Source: Xanthobacter tagetidis | Lineage (GTDB): Bacteria; Pseudomonadota; Alphaproteobacteria; Rhizobiales; Xanthobacteraceae | Length of the DNA stretch: 64,000 nucleotides | Reading direction: 5' to 3' | NCBI RefSeq assembly: GCF_003667445.1 | Contig: NZ_RCTF01000004.1 | Coordinates: 186,001 to 250,000, forward strand | Shown here: positions 35,328 to 43,273 of the stretch, piece by piece | Layout: each line of letters opens with the position of its first letter | How positions within the stretch are numbered: the first letter of the stretch is position 1 | Notes under the pieces: generated by a model | What the model was told of the DNA's origin: nothing | Databases searched by the model: none | What the model saw: only the letters and a program-made list of their open reading frames with translations | Made by a program: the position numbers and the translations under genes

Positions 35328-36809
35328 TCACGCCTTGCGCGGCGCAGGGCCGGTCCGCCAGTCGGGACGGGCGCGCACGGTGCGCACTGCCGCCGGGGGC
35401 AGCGACATGGCGGGCAGCGCGCGGTCGTCGGTGAGTTCGGCGAGGAAGCGCTTGGCCCAGCGGTCGATATCGTTGGCCTCCAGCACCGACATCATGCGCC
35501 GGTAGCGGTCGGACCGCTCGGGGAGCGGCATCTCCAGCGCCCGCCGCAGCGCCTCGGCCATGCCGTCGAGATCGTGCGGATTGACGATCAGAGCCCCGGC
35601 GGACAGCTCGTGCGCGGCACCGGCGAACTGCGACAGCAGCAGCACCCCGGGATCTTCCGGGTCCTGGGCGGCGACGAACTCCTTGGCCACGAGGTTCATG
35701 CCGTCGCGCAGCGGCGTCACCATGGCGACGCCCGCCGCCCGGTAGATGCCCGCAAGCGCCGAGCGCGAATAGGTGCGGTTCACATAGCGCAGCGGGGTCC
35801 ACGACACGTCGCTGTAGAGGCCGTTGATCTGCCCCGCCTTGCGCGAGACGAAGCGGTCCATCTCCGCATATTCGGGCACCTCGGTGCGGCTCTTGGGCGT
35901 GATCTGCACATAGGCGACCTTGTCGTGCCAGTCTTCCGCGTTGCGCAGGAAGCGCTCATAGGCTTCCAGGCGATTGGGGATGCCCTTGGAATAATCGAGC
36001 CGGTCCACGCCGACGATCAGCTTGCGGCCGCTCAGGCTCTCCTTGAAGCGCTTGACGAACTGGCTCCGGCTGGCGTGCCGGGCACGGCGGGCGAACGCCG
36101 CGGTCTCGATCGCCACCGGGAAGGCGCCGAGCTTCACCCGGCGCCCGCCCACGTCGTAGCTGCGCCCGTCCGCCGAGGACTGGCCGCCGCGGGTGTCGAG
36201 ATAGCGGGCGAAATTCTCCTTGTCCTGCTCGGTCTGGAAGCCGACCAGGTCGTAATAAGCGAGCGCGCCGACGATCTCGCCGTGCTTCGGCAGGGCCTGG
36301 ATCAGATCGGGGGGCGGCATGGGGATGTGGAGGAAGAAGCCGATGCGGTTCCTGTGGCCGCGCTCGCGCAGATACTGGGCCAGCGGCATCATGTGGTAGT
36401 CGTGGATCCACAAGACGTCGTCGGGCCCGATGATCTTGGCGAGATGGTCCGCGAAGTTCCGGTTTACCCGGATGTAGCCGGAGAGGTCCGCCTGGGCGAA
36501 TTCCGCGAGGTCGACGCGGTAGTGCAAGATCGGCCAGAGGACCCGGTTGGCGAAACCGTTGTAATATTCCTGGTAATCGTCCTCCTTCAGGTCGATCACC
36601 GCATAAGTCATGCGCTTCTGGGTGGTCACGACCGGATGGTCCGAGGGCGTGGGCGTGATCGTCCCGCTCCAGCCGAACCAGATGCCGCCGCGCTCCTTCA
36701 GCGCGGCGTTCACCGCCACCGCGAGGCCGCCGGCCTGGGCGCGGCGCGCCGGGTCCGGGACGGCGACCCGGTTCGACACCACGACGATGCGGGACGCGCG
36801 CCCTGCCAT
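35328..36809 (-). CDS. otsA: Trehalose-6-phosphate synthase
   Basis: 493-residue GT20 enzyme that joins UDP-glucose and glucose-6-phosphate to trehalose-6-phosphate. It has the N-terminal [22 protein letters not shown], the substrate loop [56 protein letters not shown] and the [18 protein letters not shown] donor site. ATG at 36809 follows GGGGAAGAG. It lies 20 bp after otsB and both are read from an EcfG-type promoter at 37640-37664. Trehalose is an osmotic and desiccation protectant. Confidence 0.97.
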   Translation of the reverse strand: MAGRASRIVVVSNRVAVPDPARRAQAGGLAVAVNAALKERGGIWFGWSGTITPTPSDHPVVTTQKRMTYAVIDLKEDDYQEYYNGFANRVLWPILHYRVDLAEFAQADLSGYIRVNRNFADHLAKIIGPDDVLWIHDYHMMPLAQYLRERGHRNRIGFFLHIPMPPPDLIQALPKHGEIVGALAYYDLVGFQTEQDKENFARYLDTRGGQSSADGRSYDVGGRRVKLGAFPVAIETAAFARRARHASRSQFVKRFKESLSGRKLIVGVDRLDYSKGIPNRLEAYERFLRNAEDWHDKVAYVQITPKSRTEVPEYAEMDRFVSRKAGQINGLYSDVSWTPLRYVNRTYSRSALAGIYRAAGVAMVTPLRDGMNLVAKEFVAAQDPEDPGVLLLSQFAGAAHELSAGALIVNPHDLDGMAEALRRALEMPLPERSDRYRRMMSVLEANDIDRWAKRFLAELTDDRALPAMSLPPAAVRTVRARPDWRTGPAPRKA

Positions 36810-36829
36810 CTCTTCCCCCGCCGGCCGGA

Positions 36830-37606
36830 TCACCGGGCCGTCCCTGCGGCGAGCCCGGCGAGCCAGTCCCGCACCGCGCCGGCATCCGCGAGAACGATGT
36901 CCACGTCCGGCAGCCGCCGGCCCACCGACACCGCGGCGCCCCCATGGGCGCGGGCGGCGGCGAACCCAGCCTCGTCGGTGACGTCGTCGCCGACGAACAC
37001 CGGCCGGCGCCCGGCAAAGGCCGGCTGCTCCAGGAATGCGGCCACTGCCGTGCCCTTGTCGTGCAGCGCCGGCTTCACCTCGAACACCATCTGCCCCGGC
37101 AGCACCACATAGCCGCGGCCGAACGCCTCGACCAGAGCGGCGATCTCGGGGCCCAGAAGCGCCCCGGCGTCGGGCGCCGCGCGGTAGTGCACGGCGATGG
37201 CGCTGGTCTTGTCCTCGGTGAACACCCCGTCGAAGCGGCGCGCGAGCTCGCCGAGGCCCTGGCGCAGCCGCTCCGGGAAGGGCTGGACCGAGGAGGCGAC
37301 CGGGCCTGAGGCATCGAGGCGAAGTTCCGCCCCGTGGACCCCTGCCGCGGGCAGAACGAGCGGCGCGAACAGCGCGTCGAGCCGCGCCACGGTGCGCCCG
37401 CTCACCAGCGCGAGCGCCCCGCCGAAGCGCGCGGACACGTCGCCGAGCAGGCCCGCAAGGCCGGGCGGAACCCGCACCGCATCGGGATGGGGAGCGATGT
37501 CGATCAGGGTGCCGTCCACGTCCAGGAACAGGGCATGGGTCTCGGGGTCGGGAAGGACGGCACGGCGGGGATCGAAAGCGCGCGCGCGCGCGGCGGATGA
37601 CGGCAT
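36830..37606 (-). CDS. otsB: Trehalose-6-phosphate phosphatase
   Basis: 258-residue HAD phosphatase that releases trehalose. Motif I is ALFLDVDGTLIDIA, motif II LVSGRTVARLD, the cap holds the GVHGAELRLD substrate region, Lys is in MVFEVKPALHDKGTAV and motif IV is FVGDDVTDEAGF. The ATG at 37606 is preferred over the TTG just upstream; GAGAGG (minus strand) lies 9 bp before it. It is the first gene of the otsBA operon and has an exact EcfG-type promoter 34 bp upstream of its start. Confidence 0.96.
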   Translation of the reverse strand: MPSSAARARAFDPRRAVLPDPETHALFLDVDGTLIDIAPHPDAVRVPPGLAGLLGDVSARFGGALALVSGRTVARLDALFAPLVLPAAGVHGAELRLDASGPVASSVQPFPERLRQGLGELARRFDGVFTEDKTSAIAVHYRAAPDAGALLGPEIAALVEAFGRGYVVLPGQMVFEVKPALHDKGTAVAAFLEQPAFAGRRPVFVGDDVTDEAGFAAARAHGGAAVSVGRRLPDVDIVLADAGAVRDWLAGLAAGTAR

Positions 37607-37639
37607 CAATCACGACCTCTCTTGAGCTATGCCTTACCG

Positions 37640-37664
37640 AACGCCGGGGATCGGCGGGGGTTCC
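37640..37664 (-). promoter_or_regulatory. EcfG-type general-stress promoter of otsBA
   Basis: On the minus strand GGAAC (37664-37660) is followed by exactly 16 bp and CGTT (37643-37640), the consensus of the alphaproteobacterial general stress sigma factor EcfG. The predicted start of transcription near 37633 leaves about 27 nt of leader with a Shine-Dalgarno sequence before the otsB ATG at 37606. The orientation, spacing and target gene (trehalose synthesis) all agree. Confidence 0.8.
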
Positions 37665-38160
37665 CATTGGGGCGCGGGTTTGTCTCTGGGCAGGCGCAAA
37701 AAAGGCGCCGCGGACGATCCGCCAAGAGCATCCATAGTCGAATAATACCACCCAACGTGGCCGACAGGCCACACCCGGCGATTTCCGGCCTGCCGCGGCG
37801 CCCGCCGCGCAGCGACGGGCCGGCGGTTATCGGGAGAACGGAATGTCCCGGCTGATCCCTTGAAAATGCTGGCAAGGCGGGGGCGGACGCCGGACGGGGC
37901 CGCCCCCGCCTCGCCGGCAGCACGATGACGCAAGGGTCGGGAACCTCGGGAACCGAAAGCCCGTGCTTGCGCTTGATCTCGGGCAAGGATGGGCTGCCCG
38001 GGAAACGCCATGGTATATGACGTTGGGTCCGGTGCCGTGCGGGCGGCCGTCCGGAACGTCCCGTCGAGCGGCGTCGTCCGCCGGCCGCTCTGCGGGGCAA
38101 ACTCTGACGTGCGGACGCTCTTGCGGCCTTCCGGGCCGTAAGAAGGGGCAGGAGATCAAG
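37665..38160. other. Rest of the otsB to glycine-zipper gap
   Basis: About 500 bp without a gene I can support. It holds an imperfect EcfG-like string GGAAC-N17-CGTC at 38053-38078 upstream of the 38161 gene, one base off the -10 consensus. Otherwise I see only unremarkable GC-rich sequence. Confidence 0.5.
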
Positions 38161-38430
38161 ATGAAAGCGGCTCTCATCGCGTGCGCCGTCGCGCTCGCTC
38201 TCGGCGGGTGCAGCGAATATTCGCGCTCCGACCGCACGGTCGGCGGCGCAGCCATCGGCGCCGGCACGGGTGCGCTCATCGGCGCGGCCGCCACGGGCAC
38301 CGGCACTGGCGCCCTGGTGGGCGGCCTCATCGGCGCCGGCACGGGCGCCATCATCGGCGCCGAGACCACCCCGCGCGCCTGCTGGGCGAAGGATCGCTAC
38401 GGCAACCAGTACCGGGTGCAGTGCCCCTGA
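38161..38430 (+). CDS. Small glycine-zipper lipoprotein
   Basis: 89 residues. Signal peptide with lipobox LALGGCSEY, then a glycine-zipper segment, GGAAIGAGTGALIGAAATGTGTGALVGGLIGAGTGAIIGA (quoted here as GAAIGAGTGALIGAA and GGLIGAGTGAIIGAE), that can form a membrane-embedded helical hairpin, and a short C-terminus ending WAKDRYGNQYRVQCP. It resembles YMGG-like/17-kDa-antigen outer-membrane lipoproteins. AGGAG precedes the ATG and a strong terminator follows, so it is a monocistronic unit. Role unknown; envelope stress is typical for such proteins. Confidence 0.85.
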   Translation: MKAALIACAVALALGGCSEYSRSDRTVGGAAIGAGTGALIGAAATGTGTGALVGGLIGAGTGAIIGAETTPRACWAKDRYGNQYRVQCP

Positions 38431-38451
38431 GGCCGACCGGACCGATCGCGG

Positions 38452-38486
38452 AAAAGGGGCGCTCCGGCGCCCCTTTTCTTTTGTGC
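38452..38486 (+). terminator. Strong terminator after the glycine-zipper gene
   Basis: AAAAGGGGCGC at 38452-38462, loop TCCG, and GCGCCCCTTTT at 38467-38477 form a perfect 11-bp stem followed by CTTTTGTGCTTTTT. The A-rich left arm allows use on the minus strand as well. Confidence 0.95.
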
Positions 38487-38648
38487 TTTTTGACCCGTCC
38501 CTGTCCCGTATCCGGCACCTTCCGACTGTTTTCGTGGCGGTTTTCCCGATGGTATTGCGGGTGGTTTTTCTGGCCGGACGGCGCCGCAAGGAAGACTTTG
38601 TTTACCTTGTTGACCCTAGAGTTCTCCGACCTCTGAGTTCGACTTCAT
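38487..38648 (+). ncRNA. Candidate small RNA upstream of an orphan terminator
   Basis: This 160-bp stretch has no credible ORF, lies between two factor-independent terminators and ends at the second one (38649-38682). It is unusually T-rich for the window (GTGGTTTTTCTGG, TTTGTTTACCTTGTTGACC). The isolated terminator must end some transcript; a small RNA starting in this stretch is one explanation. I see no clear promoter boxes and no known RNA family. Confidence 0.25.
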
Positions 38649-38682
38649 AAGCGGGCCGGCATCGCCGACCCGCTTTTCTTTT
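38649..38682 (+). terminator. Orphan rho-independent terminator
   Basis: AAGCGGG-C-CGGC, loop ATC, GCCG-A-CCCGCTT pairs as an 11-bp stem with one mismatch, followed by TTCTTTTG. No plus-strand gene ends just upstream (the glycine-zipper gene has its own terminator 170 bp earlier), so its transcript is unexplained. Confidence 0.8.
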
Positions 38683-38805
38683 GCCCGCTCCCTTCGGCTC
38701 TTGCTCGTGCCCGCGCGAGCCCCTCCCCCCGCGAGCCGCTTGCGCGCAAACCGCTCCCGCGCGAGTTCCCGGCGCGAGAGCGCCCGTCGACCCTGCTTTC
38801 CGCCT

Positions 38806-38830
38806 GGAACAAATTCAGCGGGGCCGCGTT
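38806..38830 (+). promoter_or_regulatory. EcfG-type promoter before the 84-residue gene
   Basis: GGAAC at 38806-38810, 16-bp spacer, CGTT at 38827-38830: an exact match to the EcfG consensus. Transcription would start near 38836, 28 nt before the ATG at 38864, which has GGAGA at 38851-38855. The transcript may continue to the NepR-like gene at 39241. Confidence 0.75.
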
Positions 38831-38863
38831 TGACCGGCGGATGGACGTGCGGAGACCTTCACC

Positions 38864-39118
38864 ATGACCGAACCGAGACACGCGCACAGCGGTCCCCCAA
38901 CGGCCAGGCCGTGGTCTGCGCTGCCCGAAGGGCAGGCGGGGGCGCGGCCGCGCCGTCCGCGTATCGTCGACGAGGAGCGACGTCTACTGCGGCAGGCGCA
39001 CGAGTCGCTCGCCGGCGCACACGTCAAGCGTGCCGACGTGGATGCGTTCGGCCACTTGGCCTGGGACGAGGAGCCGGGAACGAGCGAGGCGCAGCCCTCG
39101 CGGCTGTTCCGCGAATGA
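38864..39118 (+). CDS. Small protein of unknown function, stress-promoter controlled
   Basis: 84 residues, hydrophilic and charged. It starts MTEPRHAHSGPP, has a Pro/Arg-rich first half and an acidic helical second half with VDEERRLLRQAHESLAGAHVKRADVDAFGHLAWDEE (quoted in part as DEERRLLRQAHESLAG). No signal peptide or membrane segment. A good Shine-Dalgarno sequence and an exact EcfG-type promoter support it as a real gene despite its size. It is the first gene before the NepR-like gene. I do not recognise the family. Confidence 0.6.
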   Translation: MTEPRHAHSGPPTARPWSALPEGQAGARPRRPRIVDEERRLLRQAHESLAGAHVKRADVDAFGHLAWDEEPGTSEAQPSRLFRE

Positions 39119-39198
39119 GTGCCGGCGTCAGTCTTCCGGTATTGTCGACGGTGGTGCGCCCGCGCCGCCGATCCCTGTTGCAACGTACGCTTGCGGAT

Positions 39199-39210
39199 GG
39201 CACATGTGCC
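39199..39210. promoter_or_regulatory. Perfect 12-bp palindrome before the NepR-like gene
   Basis: GGCACATGTGCC, a full dyad, 31 bp upstream of the start at 39241. Possible operator; chance occurrence cannot be excluded in GC-rich DNA. Confidence 0.25.
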
Positions 39211-39240
39211 TTTCGCCTGCGTCTGCCTAGATGAAGAGCC

Positions 39241-39528
39241 ATGCGAACGGTGCGCGCCTTCCCCTTGGATACTTCCCCCGCGTCGACGCAGAACCAGAAA
39301 GAGACCGGCGGCATGCGAACGCCTCACCGACGGGACATTTCCGCACGTCAGGACCTTATCGGCCGTGAATTGCGCGATCTGTTCGACGGCTACACCAGCG
39401 AGCAGGTGCCGGACGACCTGATGCGGCTCGCCGAACAACTCCAGTCCGCGTTCGAGCAGCGCGATGCCGCACCCCCGGCAGAGCCCGCCCCCGCCAAACC
39501 GTTGCGCGGCGAGCCCGAGGCCGACTGA
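39241..39528 (+). CDS. NepR-like anti-sigma factor
   Basis: 95 residues. The core LIGRELRDLFDGYTSEQVPD followed by DLMRLAEQLQSAFEQRD matches the two-helix NepR pattern (hydrophobic-G-x-x-LR-x-hydrophobic-[YF]-D...PVPD-x-hydrophobic...L-x-x-L) that binds the sigma factor EcfG and is removed by phosphorylated PhyR under stress. The N- and C-terminal tails are disordered, as in NepR. An ATG at 39313 would give a shorter 71-residue form that still keeps the core. The usual neighbours phyR and ecfG are not in the window, so this is either a paralogue or a relocated copy. Family call by pattern only. Confidence 0.7.
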   Translation: MRTVRAFPLDTSPASTQNQKETGGMRTPHRRDISARQDLIGRELRDLFDGYTSEQVPDDLMRLAEQLQSAFEQRDAAPPAEPAPAKPLRGEPEAD

Positions 39529-39747
39529 CGCGATCACCGGCGTGCCGGCCCCGCCGGCGCGCCGTCCCTGACGACGGGTGCATCAAGACGGCGGCGCCGG
39601 GTTCGAGCGCCGCCTTTCGTGTAATTTCGCCCCCTTCTCGCGCGGCGCCGCCGCGCGCCGCCGGCCGAACGATCCGGGGCCCGATCCGCGGATAACAGCG
39701 CCCCGGCAGGCCTGCCCTTAACCCCTTCGCAACGCCGCTCCGCCACG

Positions 39748-40872
39748 ATGCCCGCCATGGCGCGCGGCGTATCCTTGTTTCTCGTAGCCTCGCTCGTCCT
39801 CATGGGGCTGCTCACCGGCTGTCGTTTCGATTTCGAAACGCGCGAGGCTTGGCGTGCCCAGGCGGAAGAGCAGTGCCTCGCCGAGAAGGGCGTGGTCGCT
39901 TCGGCCTTCATGGAGCCGCTCTCGGCGCTCAACGGCTCCGGTTCCTGCGGCATGGAGCATCCGTTCCAGGTGCACGCCTTCGCCGAAGGCAACGTGGTGC
40001 TGGAGCCCACCGGAAAGCTCTCCTGTCCCGTCATCCGCGAGACCGACCGCTGGATCGCCGAAGTGATCCAGCCTGCCGCCATGGCCTGGATGGGCCAGCC
40101 GGTGACCGCCATGCGCCACATGTCGGCCTATTCCTGCCGCGGCATGAACGGCGACCCCAACGCCAAAATCTCCGAGCATGCCTTCGGCAATGCGCTGGAC
40201 ATCGGCGCCTTCCGCTTCGCCGACGGGCGCTGGGTGACGGTGAAGGACGGCTGGCGCGGCCCCGCCGATGCCCGCGGCTTCCTGCTCCAGGTGCAGGCGG
40301 GCGCGTGCGAGCTGTTCACCACCGTGCTGGCGCCGGGCTCCAACATGTTCCACTACGACCACATCCATGTGGACCTGATGCGCCGCACCTCCGGGCGCGC
40401 CATCTGCAAGCCGGCGCCGCGCCCGCTGCCGGCGCCGCTGGTCGCCGTGAAGGCGCCGGAACCCGCGCAGTCCTATCCGCCGGTCGCCTATCCGCCGCCC
40501 GAGCCGGCGAGCCTGCGTCCGCCCTCCGCGCCGACGGCGCCCTACCCGGCGGCACCGGTCGCCGCACCGGAGGTGGCGCGCCAGCCGGCGCCGGACCCGG
40601 TGCCGCCCGGCGCACTTTACGGCGCGCCGGCGCGGACCGGACGCGATGTTCCGGCGCGCGGCCCCGTGCCACCTGGCAATCTTCCCCCGGGCAACCTGCC
40701 GCCGGGCTGGATCGTCGGGCCGGAGGGCCAGCGCCCGCCGCCCATGTCCTACGCGCCGGGCGACCACGGCCCCGCGACCACCGGCTCGGTCACCGGCCGC
40801 AAATACTACACCGCCCCCGTGCCCCAGGCCTCCACCATGCCCCTGCCCAAGGCCAAGCCGGGCGAGGATTGA
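39748..40872 (+). CDS. Extensin-like, M15-type peptidase lipoprotein
   Basis: 374 residues. Signal with lipobox LLTGCRFDF, then the extensin-like C-terminal domain (about residues 60-220): MEHPFQVHAFAEGNVVLEP, RHMSAYSCRGMNGDP, ISEHAFGNALDIGAFRFADGR and MFHYDHIHVDLM. The His and Asp of SEHAFGNALDI and the HxH of YDHIHVD match the zinc ligands of D,D-peptidases/endopeptidases, so a cell-wall hydrolase at the outer membrane is likely. From residue 225 the chain is a long Pro-rich disordered tail. A second in-frame ATG at 39757 may be the true start. Confidence 0.85.
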   Translation: MPAMARGVSLFLVASLVLMGLLTGCRFDFETREAWRAQAEEQCLAEKGVVASAFMEPLSALNGSGSCGMEHPFQVHAFAEGNVVLEPTGKLSCPVIRETDRWIAEVIQPAAMAWMGQPVTAMRHMSAYSCRGMNGDPNAKISEHAFGNALDIGAFRFADGRWVTVKDGWRGPADARGFLLQVQAGACELFTTVLAPGSNMFHYDHIHVDLMRRTSGRAICKPAPRPLPAPLVAVKAPEPAQSYPPVAYPPPEPASLRPPSAPTAPYPAAPVAAPEVARQPAPDPVPPGALYGAPARTGRDVPARGPVPPGNLPPGNLPPGWIVGPEGQRPPPMSYAPGDHGPATTGSVTGRKYYTAPVPQASTMPLPKAKPGED

Positions 40873-40882
40873 GCCGCATGCC

Positions 40883-41647
40883 ATGACCATGGAAACCGCC
40901 CTCTGCGCCGGCATCGACGGCTGTCGCGGCGGCTGGATCGTCGCCGCCTGGACTGGCGCCGGCCCCCTGTCCCTGACGCGCATCGCCGCGCTCGCCGACC
41001 TCTTTTCCGGCGACGACGCCCCGCGCATCGCCGCGATCGACATCCCCATCGGACTGCCGGAGCGCTCCGGGCCGCGCGGACGCGCCGCCGAGCGGCTGGT
41101 GCGCCCGCTGCTGGGCCGGCGGCAGTCCTCGGTGTTCTCGGTGCCCGCCCGAGCCGCGGTGGCAGCCGGGCTCGGCGCCGGCGATGAGGCGACGCGCTAC
41201 CGCGCCGCCTGCGCCGCTGCCCGCGCCGCCTCCGATCCGCCGCGCGCGGTGGCCAAGCAGAGCTTCCACCTGTTCCCCAAGATCGCCGAGGCGGACGCGC
41301 TGCTGCGCGGGCGCGCGGACTTGCGGGACCGCCTGATCGAATGCCATCCGGAAGCCGCCTTCTGGGCCATGAACGGGCAGGCGGAGCTGACGCGCGCCAA
41401 GAAGGTGAAGGGCCGTCCCTGCCCGGACGGCCTGCGCCTGCGCATCGACCTCCTGGCGGCCGCTGGCCTTCCCACCGATGCGCTCTCAACGCAGACGGCC
41501 AATGCGCTCCGCGCGGGGCTCGACGACCTGGTGGACGCCTGCGCCTGCCTGTGGACCGCGCGCCGGGCCTTGGACGGCAAGGCCTTGCGCTTTCCCGATC
41601 CGCCGGAGAGGGACGCGTTCGGCCTGCCCATCGGCATCCACGCCTGA
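40883..41647 (+). CDS. DUF429 family protein (RNase H-like fold)
   Basis: 254 residues with the DUF429 hallmarks GIDGCRGGWIVAAW, AAIDIPIGLPE, the RGRAAERLVRPLLGRRQSSVF segment (quoted in part as RPLLGRRQSSVFSVP), KQSFHLFPKIAEAD and ECHPEAAFWAMNG. The family is predicted to have an RNase H-like fold and possibly nuclease activity, with no established role. The ATG at 40883 lies 10 bp after the extensin-like gene; another ATG two codons later is possible. Confidence 0.87.
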   Translation: MTMETALCAGIDGCRGGWIVAAWTGAGPLSLTRIAALADLFSGDDAPRIAAIDIPIGLPERSGPRGRAAERLVRPLLGRRQSSVFSVPARAAVAAGLGAGDEATRYRAACAAARAASDPPRAVAKQSFHLFPKIAEADALLRGRADLRDRLIECHPEAAFWAMNGQAELTRAKKVKGRPCPDGLRLRIDLLAAAGLPTDALSTQTANALRAGLDDLVDACACLWTARRALDGKALRFPDPPERDAFGLPIGIHA

Positions 41648-41743
41648 GGCAAAGCGGCCTTTAGTCGAATATCCCAGGGGGCGGCGCCCTTCCTATTGCG
41701 ACAGCCCAAGCGACGCGCAAACCCGCATCAGCTTGGAGCCCCC

Positions 41744-43270
41744 ATGCCGCACGACCGCATCCGCCTCGGCCAGCTACACGAGAAGATCGTCTCCGCGGAG
41801 GCGGCGGCGGACCTGATCCGCGACGGCATGATCGTCGGCATGAGCGGCTTCACCCGGGCCGGCGAGGCGAAGGCGGTGCCCCTGGCGCTCGCGGCGCGGG
41901 CCAAGGCGGCGCACGCGCTCAACGAGCCGCTGAAGATCACCCTCATCACCGGCGCCTCGCTGGGCAACGACCTCGACAAGCAGATGGCCGAGGCGCACCT
42001 GCTCTCGCGCCGCATCCCGTTCCAGTCCGATCCGGCGCTGCGCAAGGCGATCAATGCCGGCGAGGTGATGTTCGTGGACCAGCACCTCAGCGAGACGGTG
42101 GAGCACCTGCGCACCCACATGCTCGGACCGATCGACGTCGCGGTGATCGAGGCGGTGGGCATCACCGCCAATGGCGGCATCATCCCCACCACCTCGGTGG
42201 GCAATTCCGCCACCTTCGCCATCCTGGCGGAAAAGGTGATCGTCGAGATCAACCTCACCCAGCCGGCGGAGCTGGAGGGGCTGCACGACATCTACATCCC
42301 CACCCGCCGCCCGTTCCGCGAGCCGATCCCGGTGGTCACGCCGGAAAGCCGGGTGGGCCTGCCCTTCATCGCCATCCCGCCGGAGAAGATCGCCGCCATC
42401 GTCGTCTCCCGGAAGCTCGACAGCGCCTCCAACGTGCTGCCGCCGGACGGCGAGACCGCCGCCATCGCCGGCCACCTGATGCAGTTCCTGGAGCACGAGG
42501 TGCGGCGCGGCCGGCTCACCTCCCGCCTCCAGCCGCTCCAGGCGGGCATCGGCACCATCGCCAATGCGGTGATGCACGGCTTTATCGCGAGCCCGTTCCA
42601 CGACCTGACCATGTATTCGGAGGTGCTGCAGGATTCGACCTTCGACCTGTTCGATGCCGGCAAGCTGAACTTCGCTTCCGGCTCCTCCATCACCCTGTCG
42701 AAGGCGAAGCACGACGCGGTGATGCCGCGGATCGCCGACTACAAGCCGCGCCTCATCCTGCGGCCGCAGGAGATCTCGAACCACCCGGAGATCATCCGCC
42801 GCCTCGGCATCATCGGCATCAACACGGCGCTGGAGTTCGACATCTACGGCAACGTGAATTCCACCCATGTGGGCGGCACGCAGATGATGAACGGCATCGG
42901 CGGCTCGGGCGACTTCGCGCGCAACGCCTATCTCTCGGTGTTCGTTACGAAGTCCATCGCCAAGGGCGGCGCGCTCTCCTCCGTGGTGCCCATGGTGAGC
43001 CATGTGGACCACACCGAACACGACGTGGACATCCTCATCACCGAGCAAGGGCTCGCGGACCTGCGCGAGCTGGCCCCGCGCGAGCGGGCGCGGCTCATCA
43101 TCGCCCATTGCGTCCACCCGCTCTATCGCGACGCGCTGGAGGACTATGTGGCGCGTGCCGGCGCGCGCGGCGGCCACACGCCGCACGTGATCGAGGAGGC
43201 GCTCTCCTGGCATGTGCGGGCGCGCGAGACCGGCGCCATGCTGCCTGGCGCCGTCCGCGCGTCCGTCTGA
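41744..43270 (+). CDS. Acetyl-CoA hydrolase / succinyl-CoA:acetate CoA-transferase
   Basis: 508 residues of the class I acetyl-CoA hydrolase/transferase family. It starts RIRLGQLHEKIVSAEAAADLI, has DGMIVGMSGFTRAGEAKAVP, the central GGIIPTTSVGNSATFA, the catalytic Glu region LTMYSEVLQDSTFDLFDAG, EISNHPEIIRRLGIIGINTALEFDIYGNVNSTHVGG (quoted in part as NTALEFDIYGNVNSTHVGG), GIGGSGDFARNAYLSVF and ITEQGLADLRELAPRERAR. It moves CoA between acetyl-CoA and succinate or hydrolyses acetyl-CoA, in acetate metabolism. The 41648-41743 upstream gap has no clear regulatory site. Confidence 0.94.
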   Translation: MPHDRIRLGQLHEKIVSAEAAADLIRDGMIVGMSGFTRAGEAKAVPLALAARAKAAHALNEPLKITLITGASLGNDLDKQMAEAHLLSRRIPFQSDPALRKAINAGEVMFVDQHLSETVEHLRTHMLGPIDVAVIEAVGITANGGIIPTTSVGNSATFAILAEKVIVEINLTQPAELEGLHDIYIPTRRPFREPIPVVTPESRVGLPFIAIPPEKIAAIVVSRKLDSASNVLPPDGETAAIAGHLMQFLEHEVRRGRLTSRLQPLQAGIGTIANAVMHGFIASPFHDLTMYSEVLQDSTFDLFDAGKLNFASGSSITLSKAKHDAVMPRIADYKPRLILRPQEISNHPEIIRRLGIIGINTALEFDIYGNVNSTHVGGTQMMNGIGGSGDFARNAYLSVFVTKSIAKGGALSSVVPMVSHVDHTEHDVDILITEQGLADLRELAPRERARLIIAHCVHPLYRDALEDYVARAGARGGHTPHVIEEALSWHVRARETGAMLPGAVRASV

Positions 43271-43273
43271 GGC

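Noticed and set aside
38053..38078. EcfG-like GGAAC-N17-CGTC upstream of the glycine-zipper gene
   Set aside because: The -10 element differs from CGTT and the spacer is 17; too weak to call beside three exact N16 matches.
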